From an uncultured Roseobacter sp. (GTDB lineage: Bacteria > Pseudomonadota > Alphaproteobacteria > Rhodobacterales > Rhodobacteraceae): DNA of 64,000 nt. The notes below the pieces were generated by a model. The model saw only the letters and a program-made list of their open reading frames with translations, ran no database searches and was not told the origin of the DNA. The position numbers and the translations under genes were made by a program. This document shows, in pieces, positions 63,680-64,000 of this stretch. Within the stretch, counting starts at the first letter, position 1; each line of letters opens with the position of its first letter. The stretch spans positions 186,001 to 250,000 of the forward strand of contig NZ_CANLQB010000006.1 in assembly GCF_947493125.1 (NCBI RefSeq), in the 5' to 3' direction.

Positions 63680-64000
63680 TATCATTCTGGTGATCCCCGA
63701 TGCTCGGTCGATCTACGACCGACAAAAATATTCGAAGATGCCTACATGCGAAAGCTGAAGATGAGTAAGCGGAATACCATGAAGATCCTTTGCCATGGCC
63801 TTGGAGGTTTGAAGCTTGTCCGTCTGCGGGAAGTACCAAATTCACGCCAAAAGCAGGCATCGGCTTGACAGGAGTTTCAGCGCGCGAGACGGTCTGACTC
63901 TCGACCACGAAGGTTTCGTAGACCAGCAATCAAGATGCGGCGCGCTGCAAGAGCATCCGACAGCGCGCAAGCAGATGTTCGTTCTGTCTGTCCTCGTTGA
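63680..64000. other. Window end after coxF, no supported gene
   Basis: The 321 bp after coxF are less coding-like. A minus-strand frame starting near 63929 overlaps the coxF tail and has no ribosome-binding site. A further cox gene could begin beyond the window. Confidence 0.4.

Noticed and set aside
63564-63929. Minus-strand frame of 121 codons at the end of the window
   Set aside because: Overlaps the coxF 3' end by over 100 bp, has no ribosome-binding site and no recognisable domain; its front part is not clearly protein-like.

Overview
The window looks like a chromosomal segment of a Rhodobacterales (Roseobacter-group) alphaproteobacterium. Evidence: a bchE-bchJ bacteriochlorophyll pair under PpsR-type and FnrL-type boxes, a form I carbon monoxide dehydrogenase (cox) cluster, TRAP, TTT and ABC solute-binding-protein importers in abundance, an alphaproteobacterial-style Zur operon, and dense GC-rich coding with many 4-base ATGA overlaps. 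No tRNA, rRNA, CRISPR array, intact insertion sequence or prophage was recognised.

Layout. 1-3.0 kb: tail of a lyxose-isomerase-like gene, a Tat-exported CpdB-type nucleotidase and a DUF1993 protein. 3.1-7.8 kb: a guanidine-I (ykkC) riboswitch, an ABC importer, a ureohydrolase that resembles nickel-dependent guanidine hydrolases, a His-rich 143-residue protein and a 53-residue membrane protein; this is read as a guanidine nitrogen-scavenging operon. 7.9-10.8 kb: SLC13-type permease and a tandem universal stress protein. 10.9-18.3 kb: TctCBA importer facing a ketopantoate-reductase-like gene and an oxalate-CoA-ligase-like gene, then a PLP dehydratase and YheO/DauR-type regulator. 18.4-26.3 kb: two complete CUT2-type sugar ABC importers on one strand, one with a LuxP-like binding protein, divergent from a LacI regulator with duplicated operators. 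26.6-32.8 kb: an unknown membrane protein, bchJ-bchE, a SleB/DUF2272 cell-wall hydrolase and a lipoprotein-like protein. 33-38.8 kb: TauE exporter, LysR, class IV aminotransferase, a subtilase with an Asp-Ser-repeat linker divergent from an ECF sigma/anti-sigma pair. 38.9-45.8 kb: P-loop protein of unknown function, two-component system, then an ABC exporter/hydrolase/Asp-hydroxylase operon. 46.1-49.7 kb: Zur-controlled zinc operon (zur, ZrgA-like DUF2796, ABC ATPase, permease, DUF3299). 49.9-53.2 kb: TAXI-type TRAP transporter. 53.2-55.8 kb: gene-poor, apparently decayed DNA. 55.8-63.7 kb: coxC-like sensor and coxM-S-L-D-E-F.

Metabolically the segment suits an oligotrophic marine heterotroph that supplements energy with light (bch) and CO (cox), scavenges nitrogen from guanidine, and imports sugars, di/tricarboxylates and zinc through high-affinity periplasmic systems. 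The most system-like, least described items are the guanidine operon with its His-rich partners, the LuxP-like sugar importer, the ECF/subtilase locus, and the ABC/hydrolase/Asp-hydroxylase operon. Domain and family names are recognitions by eye; no database search was run.
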